Below are positions 14,764 to 23,366 of a stretch of DNA of 52,543 nt, one piece after another. This DNA comes from an uncultured Bacteroidales bacterium (GTDB lineage: Bacteria > Bacteroidota > Bacteroidia > Bacteroidales > Bacteroidaceae): the NCBI GenBank assembly GCA_902788275.1, contig CADAJV010000030.1, forward strand, positions 1 through 52,543, in the 5' to 3' direction. The translations under genes and the position numbers were made by a program. Under the pieces are notes generated by a model. The model was not told the DNA's origin, searched no databases, and saw only the letters and a program-made list of their open reading frames with translations. Within the stretch, counting starts at the first letter, position 1. Each line of letters starts with the position of its first letter.

Positions 14764-15327
14764 TTACTTCTTGTTGAGGGCGTTCTCTATCTGGGCAGTG
14801 ATTTCCTCGTCGCCGGGGTAGCCGCCCATGGCAATGTTGTCATAAACGTGCTGGCCTTTCTTGTCGGCTATATAGTAGGTGGGGATGCCCCTGACACCCA
14901 AGCTCTGCAGCAGGCCGTTAAACTCCTTGTCGGTAAGGCGGTAGTGGTAGCCTTTGATGTCGGGAATGGTCTGCTGCCATTTTTGGATGGGCGATGTCTC
15001 GCCGGTGATATAGACGAAGGCTACGGGCTTGCCGCTGGCGAGATAGCTATCTTTGATGGGGTCTATCTGTTGCATGGCGTACATGCAGGGGCCGCACCAT
15101 GTAGCCCAGAAATCAATGACCACCACCTTGCCCTTAAACTCGCCGATGATGGTCTTGAGAATGTTGTCAACTGGGATGCCGGCGGGCAGGGTCTTAACTA
15201 CTACGGAGTCCTCCTTCTCTGTCTTTTCGGTGGGGGCAGCGTTGCCGGTGGAGGGCTGAGGCTGCTTGGCGCAGCTGCTGAGGCTTACCATAAAGGCCGC
15301 CATGACGATAAACAGTGTCTTCTTCAT
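14764..15327 (-). CDS. TlpA/ResA-like thioredoxin lipoprotein
   Basis: The 187-residue protein has a lipoprotein signal (lipobox SSC, Cys19) and a thioredoxin-fold domain with the redox motif WATWCGPC at about 74-81 and the cis-proline loop RGIPTYYI. A linker rich in Thr, Glu and Lys (20-45) separates the lipid anchor from the domain. It is expected to act as a thiol-disulfide oxidoreductase in the periplasm, keeping target cysteines reduced. It lies 57 bp upstream of the S37/S28-type protease gene on the same strand; a functional link is possible but not shown. Confidence 0.9.
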   Translation of the reverse strand: MKKTLFIVMAAFMVSLSSCAKQPQPSTGNAAPTEKTEKEDSVVVKTLPAGIPVDNILKTIIGEFKGKVVVIDFWATWCGPCMYAMQQIDPIKDSYLASGKPVAFVYITGETSPIQKWQQTIPDIKGYHYRLTDKEFNGLLQSLGVRGIPTYYIADKKGQHVYDNIAMGGYPGDEEITAQIENALNKK

Positions 15328-15384
15328 AATGCTTATTATTTTTAATCTTTCAATCTTTTAATCTTTTAACTTTCAATCTGTTGT

Positions 15385-16263
15385 TTATTGTTTGTTGGCC
15401 AATTTGATGAGGTACTGCCCGTACTCGTTTTTCTCCATTGGCTTGGCGGTGCCGAGCAGCTCGGTTTGGCTGATCCATCCTTTCTCGAAGGCAATCTCTT
15501 CAAGGCAGGCTATTTTTTGGCCAGTGCGCTTCTCAATCACTTCGATAAAGGTAGATGCCTCACTTAGGCTTTCGTGGGTGCCGGTGTCGAGCCAGGCAAA
15601 TCCGCGCCCCATGGTCTGCACGGCCAGCCGTCCCTGACGTAGATACTCCTGGTTGACTGTGGTAATCTCTAGTTCGCCGCGGGCACTGGGCTTGATGGTC
15701 TTGGCTATCTGCAGTACATCGTTAGGGTAGAAGTACAGGCCCACCACAGCGTAGTTGCTCTTGGGGTGCTCGGGTTTCTCCTCTATCGACACACACTGCT
15801 TATTGCTGTCAAACTCCACCACGCCGTAGCGTTCCGGGTCGTTGACGCGATAGCCGAATACGCAGCCGTTATTCTCCTGCTCCACTATGCTGACGGCATG
15901 ATGCAAGAGCTCCTCCAGACCGCTGCCGTGGAAGATGTTGTCGCCCAGCACCAGGCAGACGGATTCGGAGCCCACAAACTCCTCGCCGATAATGAATGCC
16001 TGAGCAAGGCCGTCGGGTGAGGGCTGCTCGGCGTACTCAAAGTGTACCCCGTAGTCGGAGCCGTCGCCCAGCAGCCTGCGAAACGACGGCAGGTCGGTGG
16101 GCGTGGAGATAATCAGGATATCCTTGATGCCGGCATGCATCAGCACCGAGATGGGGTAATAAACCATCGGCTTATCGTAGATTGGTATCAACTGCTTGCT
16201 GATGCCCTTGGTGATAGGGTAGAGGCGTGTGCCGCTACCGCCTGCTAAAACAATGCCTTTCAT
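15385..16263 (-). CDS. rmlA: Glucose-1-phosphate thymidylyltransferase
   Basis: The enzyme makes dTDP-glucose from dTTP and glucose-1-phosphate, the first step to dTDP-rhamnose. I start at 16263, where [16 protein letters not shown] gives the nucleotide-binding signature at the normal position; the product is then 292 residues, the usual length. The longer frame only adds an implausible leader. Further hallmarks are [23 protein letters not shown] and ITTVNQEYL. The usual partners rmlB, rmlC and rmlD are not in the window. A TACATTTG promoter element lies 28 bp upstream of the start. Confidence 0.94.
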   Translation of the reverse strand: MKGIVLAGGSGTRLYPITKGISKQLIPIYDKPMVYYPISVLMHAGIKDILIISTPTDLPSFRRLLGDGSDYGVHFEYAEQPSPDGLAQAFIIGEEFVGSESVCLVLGDNIFHGSGLEELLHHAVSIVEQENNGCVFGYRVNDPERYGVVEFDSNKQCVSIEEKPEHPKSNYAVVGLYFYPNDVLQIAKTIKPSARGELEITTVNQEYLRQGRLAVQTMGRGFAWLDTGTHESLSEASTFIEVIEKRTGQKIACLEEIAFEKGWISQTELLGTAKPMEKNEYGQYLIKLANKQ

Positions 16264-16290
16264 TTTTGCTAAGTTTTTATGTTTGTCGTG

Positions 16291-16318
16291 CAAATGTAGG
16301 TAAAAAAAAGCATTCAAA
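16291..16318 (-). promoter_or_regulatory. Probable promoter of rmlA
   Basis: On the minus strand TACATTTG (16291-16298) fits TAnnTTTG. A TTTG lies at 16315-16318, giving a 16-bp spacer, shorter than the usual 19. Confidence 0.5.
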
Positions 16319-16373
16319 GCATAGCTGGGAGGAAAAACATGCATGTTTGCAGGGTGTTTCCACCAAATATTAC

Positions 16374-16381
16374 TATATTTG
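16374..16381 (+). promoter_or_regulatory. Probable -7 element for the GH89 gene
   Basis: TATATTTG fits the Bacteroidetes -7 box. No well-spaced TTG is seen, since the nearest TTTG is at 16346-16349, 24 bp away. The transcript would have a leader of about 125 nt that contains a hairpin. Confidence 0.45.
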
Positions 16382-16436
16382 CAGTCAAATAACAATAACC
16401 TTTGATTATTGAGAATCTGACAGGCTATCCCTTAAC

Positions 16437-16467
16437 GAGTCCCCTCTTATCCTCTTGCAGGGGGCTC
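16437..16467 (+). promoter_or_regulatory. Leader hairpin upstream of the GH89 gene
   Basis: GAGTCCCCT (16437-16445) pairs with AGGGGGCTC (16459-16467), 9 bp with one G-T pair and a 13-nt loop. No T-run follows. It could be a leader regulatory structure or an mRNA stabiliser. Confidence 0.35.
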
Positions 16468-16514
16468 TCAAACCTTAATGTTTATTGGCTTAAATTTTTT
16501 AAACAACTATAGCA

Positions 16515-18776
16515 ATGAGAAAACTTATTTCTATTCTTGCCCTGCTGGCAGTGTGTGCCTCGCTGTCAGCCATCACCAAGGACGAACAGGCACTCTATGA
16601 CCTGGTGGAGCGCATTGCCCCGCAGCACAAGTCTAACTTTGTATTCGAGCAGAAGAAACAGAAGATCGAGACCTATACCGTGCATGCCAAGGGCGGCAAA
16701 GTGGTTATCACCGGCAGTAATGCACAGTCAATGGCTGTTGGGCTCAACTACTACCTGAAATACTACTGCCACACCACCGTCAGCTGGCTGGTGTCGAGTC
16801 CCGTGGAGATGCCGGCCGTGCTGCCTTCCGTCAGCAGGTTTACTCAGACGGCACGATGCGACAACCGCTTCTTCCTCAATTACTGCACCTACGGCTACAC
16901 CATGCCCTGGTTTACCTGGGCAGACTGGGAGCGCCTTATCGACTGGATGGCCCTTAACGGAATCAATATGCCGCTGGCCAACACCGGCGCTGAGGAGATT
17001 GCCTACCGCGTATATACCAGTCTCGGTATGAGCGACGAGGAGACGCGCTCATTCTTTACCGGCCCGGCTCATCTGCCCTGGCACCGCATGAGCAATATTG
17101 ACAAGTGGCAAGGACCGCTGCCACATAGTTGGCTTAAGGGCCAGCTGGAGCTACAGAAAAAGATTGTGGCTCGTGAACGTGAGCTCGGCATGAAGCCTAT
17201 CCTGCCAGGATTCTCAGGACATGTGCCTGGAGCACTGCGCACTATTTTCCCCAACGCCAAAATTAGCAAACTGCAGAATTGGGCTGGATTCCGCGACGAG
17301 ACAAGCTGCTATTTCCTCGACCCGCAGGACAGCCTCTTCGCAGAGATTCAGCACCGGTATATCAAGGAGGTCATCAAGGAGTTCGGCACTGATCATATCT
17401 ATGGTATTGACCCCTTCAATGAGATGAAACTGCCCTCCGAGGATCCTGCCTATCTGGCTGCCGTGGCTAAGGGCATCTATGGCACCCTCACTGATGTTGA
17501 TCCGCAGGCCACATGGCTGCAGATGACATGGATGTTTTATTTCGACAAGGCCACCTGGACACCCGAACGCGTCAAGGCGTTCCTTACCGCTGTGCCCCAA
17601 GGCAAGCTCATATTGCTTGACTACTGGGGTGAGTATCAGGAGATTTGGCGCCTTCATGAGAAATATCACGGCCAGCCTTACATCTGGTGCTACCTTGGCA
17701 ACTTCGGCGGCAATACCCACTATAACGCAGAATTTAATAAGGTTCGCACGCGCGTAGAGGGTACCTTCAAGGACGGAGGCTCTAACTTCAGTGGCCTTGG
17801 CGGCACGCTTGAAGGCTTTGACATTAACCCAGAGATGTATGAGTACTTCTACGAGAAAGCTTGGACCGGCTATCCCGATGACGAGCTCTTCCTCTCAGCA
17901 CTGGCCGACCGCCACTGTGGCGCAGAGGATACCACCTTCCGCAATGCGTGGAAGTCACTCTATTACGACATTATCGACTCCCGCTCCTATGCTGGCAGCC
18001 CCAATACCGCCACCGAGTATCCGCGTCTCAACAAGGACAACAAGCCTTATCAGACTTCATCAAAGATAGCTAACGACAACGTGCTGGCGTTCAATGTATG
18101 GCAGCATTTGCTCTCCACAAAGAACAACAGCAACGCTCTCTTTGTCTATGACGCTGTCAATCAGGGCCGCGAGGTGCTGGGTACATATTTCTACTGCCTG
18201 CGCAACGATTTCTCACAGGCTTGCTACAAGCGCGATATCGCCTTGGCCGAGAAGAAGGCCAAGGAGATGCTGGAGACTCTCGATGACCTTGATCTCCTGC
18301 TAGGCTTACACAAGGATTTTTCCTTTAATAAATGGGTTGACGACGCCCGCTCGTGGGGGCAGACTCCAGAGGAGAAAGAGTACTTTGAGGTCAACGCCCG
18401 CACACTGCTTACCACCTGGGGCTTTAAAGGCCACACACTGCGCGACTATGCAAGGCGTACATGGCACGGACTCGTTGCCCATTTCTACAAGCATCGCTGG
18501 GAGATTTTTATCAACCATTCTCTCAACGCAGTACGCAAGGGAGTGGACGTGGATGCCAATAATCTCCGTGACGACATCTTCCAGTTTGAGTGGAACTTTA
18601 CTCAGAAACTTGCTGATCCCGACTTGACCGAGGCTCCTGTCAATGGCACTCCTGTAGAGGTGATGCGCCGCATGGCAGTGAAGTATTCGCCGCTTATTCA
18701 ACAGCAGGCTGACCTCAATGCTGATAACGCCGGCCAGGAGCAGCGCGTCAAGGTTACACCACATGACTTCTATTAA
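16515..18776 (+). CDS. Alpha-N-acetylglucosaminidase, family GH89
   Basis: The 753-residue protein has a signal peptide (1-19) and the full GH89 (NAGLU-like) layout: a small N-terminal domain, then the TIM-barrel with LNYCTYGYTMPWFTWADWER (121-140) and WMALNGINMPLA. The acid/base is Glu303 in DPFNEMKLP, and the nucleophile is Glu433 in GGTLEGF, matching human Glu316 and Glu446. An all-helical C-terminal domain follows. It releases terminal alpha-linked N-acetylglucosamine from host mucin or heparan-type glycans. No lipobox is present, so it is probably periplasmic or secreted. A mutarotase lipoprotein follows after 55 bp. Confidence 0.93.
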   Translation: MRKLISILALLAVCASLSAITKDEQALYDLVERIAPQHKSNFVFEQKKQKIETYTVHAKGGKVVITGSNAQSMAVGLNYYLKYYCHTTVSWLVSSPVEMPAVLPSVSRFTQTARCDNRFFLNYCTYGYTMPWFTWADWERLIDWMALNGINMPLANTGAEEIAYRVYTSLGMSDEETRSFFTGPAHLPWHRMSNIDKWQGPLPHSWLKGQLELQKKIVARERELGMKPILPGFSGHVPGALRTIFPNAKISKLQNWAGFRDETSCYFLDPQDSLFAEIQHRYIKEVIKEFGTDHIYGIDPFNEMKLPSEDPAYLAAVAKGIYGTLTDVDPQATWLQMTWMFYFDKATWTPERVKAFLTAVPQGKLILLDYWGEYQEIWRLHEKYHGQPYIWCYLGNFGGNTHYNAEFNKVRTRVEGTFKDGGSNFSGLGGTLEGFDINPEMYEYFYEKAWTGYPDDELFLSALADRHCGAEDTTFRNAWKSLYYDIIDSRSYAGSPNTATEYPRLNKDNKPYQTSSKIANDNVLAFNVWQHLLSTKNNSNALFVYDAVNQGREVLGTYFYCLRNDFSQACYKRDIALAEKKAKEMLETLDDLDLLLGLHKDFSFNKWVDDARSWGQTPEEKEYFEVNARTLLTTWGFKGHTLRDYARRTWHGLVAHFYKHRWEIFINHSLNAVRKGVDVDANNLRDDIFQFEWNFTQKLADPDLTEAPVNGTPVEVMRRMAVKYSPLIQQQADLNADNAGQEQRVKVTPHDFY

Positions 18777-18831
18777 AATTGAAAAATTAAAAAATTAAAA
18801 AATTAAAAAATTAAAAAGTTAAAATATTAAA
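18777..18831. repeat. 8-bp AAAAATTA repeats between the GH89 and mutarotase genes
   Basis: Five or six AAAAATTA-type units fill the 55-bp gap. They are the reverse complement of the TTTTTAAT runs at 1680-1715 and 5130-5215, and they include the ribosome-entry region of the next gene. Confidence 0.7.
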
Positions 18832-19998
18832 ATGATGAAAGCAATGAAGATTTATGTGAAATTTCTGTTGGTGTCGCTTGGCTTGTTTGGCATATTCATG
18901 CTGAGCGGATGCTCCAAGGAGCCTGCAGCAGTGCTGACCAAGTCGGGTCTTAATCCCGCTGATTTCCAGACAGACTCCACTGCCCTCTATGTGCTACGAA
19001 ACAGCCAGGGCATGGAGGTGTGTATCACTAATTATGGAGGCCGTATCGTCTCCGTCATGGTGCCTGACAAGCAGGACTCCCTGCGCGATGTAGTGCTTGG
19101 CTTCGACAATGTGGCAAGCTATTATCCTGAGAACAACAAGAGCGATTTTGGTGCCTCCATCGGCCGCTATGCCAACCGCATCGACCATGGTCGCTTTACT
19201 CTTGGCGACTCCACCTATCAGCTCACCATTAACAATGGTCCTCACTCACTTCACGGCGGTACCACCGGTTGGCAGTATAAAGTTTATAAGGCCAATCAGA
19301 TAGACAGCACCAAACTGGAGCTCACCCTCGTGTCCCCGGACGGCGACAATGGCTACCCCGGTACCGTTACCGCCAAGGTTGTCTATACCCTTACCGAGGA
19401 TAACGCCATTGACATCCAGATGAGCGCTACCACAGACAAGCCGACCATCGTCAACATGACCAACCATGCCTATTTCAACCTCAATGGCGACCCCAATGTG
19501 CCTATAACCAACAATCTGCTTTATATTAATGCCAAGCAGTACACTCCTGTTGACAGCACATTCATGACTCTGGGCAACATTGACCTTGTGGCAGGTACTC
19601 CATTCGACTTCAACACCGCCACCGAGATAGGGGCTCGCATCAACGATGACAATGAGCAGCTGCACAACGGCAACGGCTATGACCACAACTGGGTGCTCTC
19701 CACCAATCAGGCCATCGATCAGCTTGCTGCCAGCGTAGTTTCGCCAATCACCGGCATCAAGCTTGAGGTCTTTACCGACCAACCAGGTCTCCAGGTTTAT
19801 GTGGGCAATTTCCTTGACGGCACCGTCACAGGCAAGCACGGCATCGCCTATCAGCAGCGCACCGCCCTCTGCCTTGAACCGCAGGTTTATCCCGACTCCC
19901 CCAACAAGAAGGACCTTGCCGGATGGTATGACCCCACCGTCACTCCCGACAAGCCCTACTCTCATCACCTCATCTACAAGTTCAGCGTAGAGAAGTAG
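18832..19998 (+). CDS. galM: Aldose 1-epimerase lipoprotein
   Basis: The 388-residue protein is a mutarotase that interconverts alpha and beta anomers of hexoses. The lipoprotein signal ends at LSGC (Cys27), so it is exported and lipid-anchored. Conserved features are NYGGRIVSV, the ASIGRYANRI segment, the catalytic histidine regions NNGPHSLHGG and NMTNHAYFNL, and the catalytic Glu in CLEPQVYPDSPN. It directly follows the GH89 gene on the same strand, so the pair may act together on released sugars in the periplasm. Paired Met codons make the exact start uncertain by one residue. Confidence 0.92.
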   Translation: MMKAMKIYVKFLLVSLGLFGIFMLSGCSKEPAAVLTKSGLNPADFQTDSTALYVLRNSQGMEVCITNYGGRIVSVMVPDKQDSLRDVVLGFDNVASYYPENNKSDFGASIGRYANRIDHGRFTLGDSTYQLTINNGPHSLHGGTTGWQYKVYKANQIDSTKLELTLVSPDGDNGYPGTVTAKVVYTLTEDNAIDIQMSATTDKPTIVNMTNHAYFNLNGDPNVPITNNLLYINAKQYTPVDSTFMTLGNIDLVAGTPFDFNTATEIGARINDDNEQLHNGNGYDHNWVLSTNQAIDQLAASVVSPITGIKLEVFTDQPGLQVYVGNFLDGTVTGKHGIAYQQRTALCLEPQVYPDSPNKKDLAGWYDPTVTPDKPYSHHLIYKFSVEK

Positions 19999-20019
19999 AA
20001 GTGGCGTTGACATTTTGGC

Positions 20020-20051
20020 AATCCCCTTGCTTCGACAGAGGCGAGGGGATT
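20020..20051 (+). terminator. Hairpin terminator after galM
   Basis: AATCCCCTTGC (20020-20030) pairs with GCGAGGGGATT (20041-20051), 11 bp with one G-T pair and a 10-nt loop. A short T-containing stretch follows. Confidence 0.65.
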
Positions 20052-20113
20052 GATATTGCTGCCTGTTAACATTTTTTTTGCTCGTCTGAGTAAGATGGTA
20101 TTTTTATATTGCG

Positions 20114-20121
20114 TATATTTG
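20114..20121 (+). promoter_or_regulatory. Probable -7 element for the addAB-type operon
   Basis: TATATTTG matches TAnnTTTG. No TTG at 19 bp is seen. A start near 20127 would leave a very short leader to the ATG codons at 20139, 20145 and 20148. Confidence 0.45.
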
Positions 20122-20138
20122 CAATGTTAATCTAGAAT

Positions 20139-23100
20139 ATGCTTATGATGGAAGGAAAGAGCACTTTTACTATTTATAGCGCATCGGCAGGCACAGGTAA
20201 AACCTACACATTGGTGACGCGCTATATTGCGCTGCTGATGGACAGTGCGGATGACAGAGCCTACCGCCACGTGCTGGCCGTTACTTTTACCAACAAGGCC
20301 ACTGCAGAGATGAAGCAGAGAATTTTATCATATCTGTATCTGATATCCAATGGAGAGAGTTCGTTGGCTAAATCTGTGCGCGGCTTTATGCACTCGAAGC
20401 TTGCCGATGATGATATGGCGACAAAGGCGGAGAGGATATACCGCAATATCTTGTCCGAATACGACGATATGCGTGTGTCAACGATTGACGCTTTCCTGCA
20501 GCAACTGATTACGGGTATGGCGCAAATGCTGGGTATCGGTGCAGACTTTGGCGTGGAGTTGGACAGCAATCACGTAGTATCCGCGGCAGTGGATGATGTG
20601 ATGATAGAGGGGCCCGAAGACTCCATTGGTGTTTTGACCAACTACCTGGAGGAGCGTTTGGATGATGAGAGGGAATGGGATGTACGCAAGGATCTTATTA
20701 ATATGACTAAAGAGTTGCTCAAGGAGGCTGTACAGAAGGATAAGGATGAGATAGTGCTCAATCCCGGTAAAATTAAGAAATACAAAAATGCCATCAACTG
20801 GAGGCAGAATCCTTGTGTGAAGGAAATGCGCAATCTTTATGAGCAGGTGAAGGATTGCAGGGATAATGCAGAGATAGATAGTGGTAATAATTTCTACTCT
20901 TTTATTGACAGGATTGGCAAATCTCTTGAAAACAAGGCTAAGCCAGAAGATGTATTCCGAGGACTTGGTGACAGGGATAACACAACTTTGTTTTCAGGCA
21001 AGTTTGCGGTCAAGGTGCGGCAGCGCCCTGAGATACAGGACATATTGCAGAGGATGCAGGAGCTGACGGTGCCCTGCCGCAGGGCTTATTTTTCAAGCAG
21101 GATTACGAGCCGCTATCTTAATGACCTCGCTATGATGAAGTTTGTGAATGATACACTGAATCGCAACCTTGATGAGGCCAACACTATATTGCTGGCACGC
21201 ACTGCGTATGTGCTGCAGTCAGCGTTAAAGCCCGGCGATGCTGACTTCATCCTGGAGAAGGCCGGTATTCGCTACCGTCACATTATGATTGACGAATTTC
21301 AGGACACCTCGACGTTGCAGTGGGCTGTGTTCTGCCAGTTGATAAGTGAGATTCTTGCAAGCGGTGGCACAACTCTCATCGTGGGTGATTTGAAACAAAG
21401 CATATATCGCTGGCGAAACGGTGACTATAGAATTATGCAGGGACTGAAGAATGGGAAGGGAAACGGGCAACCAGGGGTTAATCTTAAGCCTTATGTGAAA
21501 AGTGTTCCCCTTACGAAGAACTATCGTAGCCAGGCGAGAGTGGTAGAGTTTAACCACAAACTTTTTGAACACCTCTGTCGGGAGGATGGGTTTGCTCATA
21601 AGTTTGCCGACATATATCGCGAAGAGAAAACAGACGAGAGGGGTAATATTCTACCCTTTGATATCAAAGACTTCTGCAACAAGGCGGACAAGGATGCTGG
21701 CTATGTGCAGGTGAAGACATATGAATACAAGAACAAGGCCACCGAAGAGCATCTGAAGCGTGCTGTGGTGAAGGGGCGGATATTGGATGACATGTTCGCC
21801 GACCTGGAATATTTGATTGAGCAGGGTGTTGCGATGAGCGACATCCTTATCCTTGTGCGCAAGAAGGACGAGGCTAAGAAAATCATTAACCACTATGCCA
21901 ATAGCAACTCGGCCTGCGGCAACGTCAGGCTGTGTTCAAACGACAGTTTCTTGCTGGAGAGCAGCTGCTCGGTAAGGGTGATAATTAGTGCGCTGAAGTA
22001 TATAGCTACCGGTGAATCACTGTCTGCCATGTATCTGAAGATGTGTCAGGTATCGACCGACAACCTGGGTAAGGCCTTAATGCGCTTGCCGCTCAACGAG
22101 CTGGTGGAGAGAGTGATAAGGCTGACACTTTTTGATGCTGAGGGCAAGTTGCGTTTTGATGACACACCCTATCTTAACAGCTTCGTTGACGAGGTGGGCA
22201 GCTACGTTAGCAGTTACGGCTCCAGTGTTAATGACTTCCTTACCTATTGGGACGACCAGCTGCACTCAAGGGCCATACCCGCCTCTGGCACCGAGGGTGT
22301 GCGCATTATGACCATACATACAGCCAAGGGCCTGGAGAGCAAATATGTGTTTATTCCTTTCTGTGACTGGGAACTAATCAGAGACAACAAGATGATATGG
22401 CATGAGGCAATGTGTGAGCCTCAGGGAGTTGGTGAGGTAGAGAAACTTGGACTAATCCCCGCAGAGGTAATCAAGGAAATAGAAGAAACCGACTACAGGG
22501 ATGCCTATGAGGAGGAACACGAGGCCCAGAAGGTGGACAACCTCAATCTGCTCTATGTGGCGTTTACCCGTGCCGCCGACCACCTGTATGTGTATGCTGA
22601 TGTTGAGCAGGGGGCCACTGCAGTTGGCCCAAAGACTGTTGGTGACCTTGTCAGGGGCTTTGTCGGCAAGGATTTCTATAGCGTAGGCGAGAAGACCATT
22701 ATCACTGAAAGCAAGCACAATGACGATACTCCGTTTGAGTATCACTTTAAGAATGGCGAGATGGTCAGTTACTCCTTCTGCAGCAGCGATGATGCCATAC
22801 GTTTTCGTCAGTCGCAGGAGTCACTGTTCTACATGCAGCGCGGGGCAGAGGGTGCGGCTGAGATGACAGGGCGTATCAATGCCGGCAACCTGCGCCACGA
22901 TATCCTGGCGCACATCAACATAATGTCAGACACCGACAGAGTGATAAGCGACTTCTATAACAGAGGCATCATAGAGACCAAGGCAGAGGCGGCGGAGATA
23001 GCGGGGGAGATGGAGCGTGCATGGAAGAATCCCCAGATGGCAGATTGGTTTAGCGGAAAATGGCATGTGCTGCGTGAGGTATCAGTGCTGCGCCCTAAGA

Positions 23101-23363
23101 ACGAGTATGATGCAGAGGTGCTTGCCTGGAAGGCACAGCCTGAGCAGCAGCGCGAAAAGATGCCCAAGCGTGAGCTGCGCCCCGACCGGGTGATGGTGCG
23201 CGGTGATGAGGCTGTGGTGCTTGACTTCAAGTTTGGCAAGCATAATCACGCCAAATACACAGAGCAGGTGAAGCAATACATGTTGCTGCTGGGCCGGATG
23301 GGATACAAGAGAGTGGATGGCTATCTATGGTATGGCCTTGACGGAGAATTAGTAAAGGTATAG
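20139..23363 (+). CDS. AddA-like UvrD-family helicase-nuclease
   Basis: The 1074-residue protein has the complete superfamily 1 helicase set: Walker A SASAGTGKTYTL (about 14-25), AVTFTNKAT, Walker B IDEFQDTS, GDLKQSIYRWRNGD, NYRS, HTAKGLE and LLYVAFTRA. A PD-(D/E)XK nuclease ends the protein (VVLDFKFG near 1025, then the QV..Y motif). It fits the helicase subunit of an AddAB/RecBCD-type double-strand-break resection complex. The next gene encodes the AddB-type partner 3 bp later. Start could also be Met4 (20148). The symbol is left blank because Bacteroidetes AddA/RecB naming varies. Confidence 0.9.
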   Translation: MLMMEGKSTFTIYSASAGTGKTYTLVTRYIALLMDSADDRAYRHVLAVTFTNKATAEMKQRILSYLYLISNGESSLAKSVRGFMHSKLADDDMATKAERIYRNILSEYDDMRVSTIDAFLQQLITGMAQMLGIGADFGVELDSNHVVSAAVDDVMIEGPEDSIGVLTNYLEERLDDEREWDVRKDLINMTKELLKEAVQKDKDEIVLNPGKIKKYKNAINWRQNPCVKEMRNLYEQVKDCRDNAEIDSGNNFYSFIDRIGKSLENKAKPEDVFRGLGDRDNTTLFSGKFAVKVRQRPEIQDILQRMQELTVPCRRAYFSSRITSRYLNDLAMMKFVNDTLNRNLDEANTILLARTAYVLQSALKPGDADFILEKAGIRYRHIMIDEFQDTSTLQWAVFCQLISEILASGGTTLIVGDLKQSIYRWRNGDYRIMQGLKNGKGNGQPGVNLKPYVKSVPLTKNYRSQARVVEFNHKLFEHLCREDGFAHKFADIYREEKTDERGNILPFDIKDFCNKADKDAGYVQVKTYEYKNKATEEHLKRAVVKGRILDDMFADLEYLIEQGVAMSDILILVRKKDEAKKIINHYANSNSACGNVRLCSNDSFLLESSCSVRVIISALKYIATGESLSAMYLKMCQVSTDNLGKALMRLPLNELVERVIRLTLFDAEGKLRFDDTPYLNSFVDEVGSYVSSYGSSVNDFLTYWDDQLHSRAIPASGTEGVRIMTIHTAKGLESKYVFIPFCDWELIRDNKMIWHEAMCEPQGVGEVEKLGLIPAEVIKEIEETDYRDAYEEEHEAQKVDNLNLLYVAFTRAADHLYVYADVEQGATAVGPKTVGDLVRGFVGKDFYSVGEKTIITESKHNDDTPFEYHFKNGEMVSYSFCSSDDAIRFRQSQESLFYMQRGAEGAAEMTGRINAGNLRHDILAHINIMSDTDRVISDFYNRGIIETKAEAAEIAGEMERAWKNPQMADWFSGKWHVLREVSVLRPKNEYDAEVLAWKAQPEQQREKMPKRELRPDRVMVRGDEAVVLDFKFGKHNHAKYTEQVKQYMLLLGRMGYKRVDGYLWYGLDGELVKV

Positions 23364-23366
23364 ACA